Assembly (NCBI GenBank): GCA_007571225.1
Contig: RKRU01000042.1
Span: 1-6,342, forward strand
Reading direction: 5' to 3'
Length of the DNA: 6,342 nt
Origin: Nitrosopumilaceae archaeon
GTDB lineage: Archaea > Thermoproteota > Nitrososphaeria > Nitrososphaerales > Nitrosopumilaceae
Positions 5,829 through 6,342 of this stretch are shown here, in pieces. Position 1 is the stretch's first letter; each line of letters starts with the position of its first letter. The notes below the pieces were generated by a model. It saw nothing but the letters and a program-made list of their open reading frames with translations, was not told the DNA's origin and ran no database searches. The position numbers were made by a program, and so were the translations under genes.

Positions 5829-5840
5829 GCTTTTTTCTTT
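5829..5840 (+). terminator. T-rich terminator after the GNAT gene
   Basis: GCTTTTTTCTTT, beginning 24 bases past the stop at 5805, has six T followed by C and three T, a typical archaeal poly-U signal. Confidence 0.55.
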
Positions 5841-5850
5841 ACGACAAGGA

Positions 5851-6198
5851 ATGATTGATTTTCATTCCCAATTTTTTAGTATTTCTGCACTCAAAAGAGT
5901 CAAAGTAACTGTTTACGTCCAGCGTAAACAATTTACTAAATTTGTGCCTAGAATCTGTCATTCAAGTGTGGGGGACATAAACGGTTACGAAGATGGTTTA
6001 ACCGGTTACGATGTAGTCGTTTGGGTTCGGCTAAACAACAGACTCAGGTTACAGGTTACCCACCCTCACCTCACCTCACCTCACCTCACCTCACCTCACC
6101 TCACCTCACCTCACCTCACCTCACCTCACCTCACCTCACCTCACCCAAAACCATTAAGATTAATCGTATCCAATCCACCGAATTTGTACCCAAGATAA
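5851..6198 (+). CDS. Doubtful 115-codon frame through repeat B and the pentamer array
   Basis: An open frame from ATG 5851 runs through repeat copy B (V-Q-R-K-Q-F-T-K-F-V-P, then H-S-S-V-G-D-I-N-G-Y) and through the TCACC array, read as five H-L-T-S-P units, before a stop at 6196-6198. A TATA-like CTATTTT at 5821-5827 lies about 26 bases before the ATG, the spacing seen at the real genes here. I do not recognise the protein. It may be a non-coding repeat tract that happens to be open, because pentamer arrays with no stop in any frame lengthen chance frames. Frame comparison with copy C gives weak support for coding ancestry (see findings). Low confidence. Confidence 0.2.
   Translation: MIDFHSQFFSISALKRVKVTVYVQRKQFTKFVPRICHSSVGDINGYEDGLTGYDVVVWVRLNNRLRLQVTHPHLTSPHLTSPHLTSPHLTSPHLTSPHPKPLRLIVSNPPNLYPR
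5911..5929 (+). repeat. Inverted repeat GTTTACG/CGTAAAC
   Basis: GTTTACG (5911-5917) and CGTAAAC (5923-5929) form a perfect 7-bp stem with a TCCAG loop. The right arm is the first part of repeat copy B. Copy A keeps the right arm but lost or never had the left one. Confidence 0.75.
5917..5996 (+). repeat. Diverged repeat, copy B
   Basis: Shares CAGCGTAAACAAT exactly with copy A, and AATTTGT, TCATTC and GTGTG with copy C at matching spacing without gaps. It continues to about 5996 in comparison with A (GGAC and ACGG blocks). It lies 110 bases past the GNAT stop, on the left of the pentamer array. Confidence 0.65.
5982..6059 (+). repeat. Cluster of four GGTTAC elements
   Basis: GGTTAC starts at 5983, 6004, 6047 and 6054. 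The first two lie in a perfect 9-mer CGGTTACGA (5982-5990 and 6003-6011) spaced by 21 bases, two helical turns. GGTTTAACC at 5995-6003 is an odd palindrome between them. Spacing on one face of the helix is compatible with a protein-binding array, but no protein is known. Confidence 0.5.
6019..6038 (+). repeat. Partial repeat resembling the left part of copy A
   Basis: GTTTGGGTTCGGCTAAACAA matches 964-984 except for two substitutions and one missing base. It sits between copy B and the pentamer array, indicating that the repeat family was partly duplicated or rearranged here. Confidence 0.5.
6066..6145 (+). repeat. Sixteen perfect TCACC pentamers
   Basis: Eighty bases of uninterrupted TCACC, preceded by a CCACCC stretch and followed by CAAAACC. 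Perfect identity over 16 units implies recent expansion by slipped replication. The reverse strand is (GGTGA)16, with regularly spaced GG pairs that might form two-tetrad G-quadruplexes. No stop codon occurs in any frame on the forward strand. Confidence 0.98.
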
Positions 6199-6235
6199 CT
6201 CATTCTGGTGTGTGTGACCAAAACACCTACAGGGA
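6161..6235 (+). repeat. Diverged repeat, copy C
   Basis: CAAT-x5-GAATTTGT-x-CC, then TCATTC and GTGTG align with copy B without gaps, giving roughly 70 percent identity by eye over about 50 bases. In one frame it reads S-T-E-F-V-P-K-I-T-H-S-G-V-C-D-Q-N-T-Y and ends at a TAG at 6246-6248. It lies just right of the pentamer array. Confidence 0.65.
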
Positions 6236-6280
6236 GCTCATAAAGTAGGCTAACCCATAACCGACTCGGTTGCACAATAA

Positions 6281-6325
6281 TTTTATAAAACCGAATGCAA
6301 AACTATTTTATCGCTAATATAATAA
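6281..6325 (+). promoter_or_regulatory. Promoter-like AT-rich right edge
   Basis: TTTTATAAAA (6281-6290) and CTAATATAATAAT (about 6314-6325) are TATA-like. With the 25-base spacing used elsewhere, the second would place a transcription start just beyond the right edge, so a gene probably begins there on the forward strand. The first is palindromic and gives no start codon at the right distance within the window. Confidence 0.35.
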
Positions 6326-6342
6326 TTACAACCTTTCATATT

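Noticed and set aside
6066..6145. CRISPR or telomere-like array
   Set aside because: Pentamer units without spacers inside a chromosome-like gene context; simple tandem repeat explains it.
1..6342. tRNA or rRNA genes
   Set aside because: I searched by eye on both strands for the T-arm GTTCGA pattern with a matching acceptor stem and for conserved rRNA blocks and saw none; a scan with a covariance model would settle this.

Overview
The window looks like a piece of an archaeal chromosome, most likely from an ammonia-oxidising or related Nitrososphaerota (Thaumarchaeota) lineage. The evidence is the gene set: aIF5A, SRP19, Gar1, transcription factor B, SufC, a short OB-fold single-stranded-DNA-binding protein, a soluble Rieske protein and a GNAT acetyltransferase. 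All are archaeal in type, and most genes have an AT-rich TATA-like element centred about 24-27 bases upstream of the start codon, as expected for leaderless archaeal transcripts. The coding DNA is of intermediate GC with many ATA/AGG/AGA codons. I cannot name the species.

Layout. 1-473: no convincing gene; it holds small palindromes and, at the left edge, a possible partial box C/D sRNA. 474-887 (-): aIF5A. 888-1124: divergent promoter region between aIF5A and SRP19, carrying one copy (A) of a diverged repeat. 1125-1424 (+): SRP19, GTG start. 1497-1781 (+) and 1778-2740 (+): gar1 and tfb, overlapping by ATGA and so surely co-transcribed, ending in a T-rich terminator. 2741-3187: a 447-base non-coding gap with three tandem 15-bp units and other short repeats. 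3188-3961 (+): sufC, standing alone. 4035-4355 (-): OB-fold protein. 4474-4785 (-): Rieske protein. 4801-5805 (+): GNAT protein, divergent from the Rieske gene. 5806-6342: a repeat-rich tract with repeat copies B and C flanking sixteen perfect TCACC pentamers, then a promoter-like AT-rich right edge.

How the genes fit together. The left and centre are information-processing genes: translation elongation (aIF5A), protein targeting (SRP19), rRNA pseudouridylation (Gar1) and transcription initiation (TFB). The right half mixes Fe-S metabolism (SufC for cluster assembly, Rieske protein as a [2Fe-2S] carrier), single-stranded nucleic-acid binding and an acetyltransferase. Apart from gar1-tfb the genes are individually promoted, often divergent or convergent, not one functional operon.

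The most unusual part is 5806-6246. A diverged sequence is repeated on both sides of the pentamer array and once more upstream of SRP19. In one reading frame the copies share a short motif around F-V-P. The two flanking copies lie in different frames with 16 pentamers but would join into one open frame with 15 or 18. That gives a testable, though speculative, frame-switching locus.
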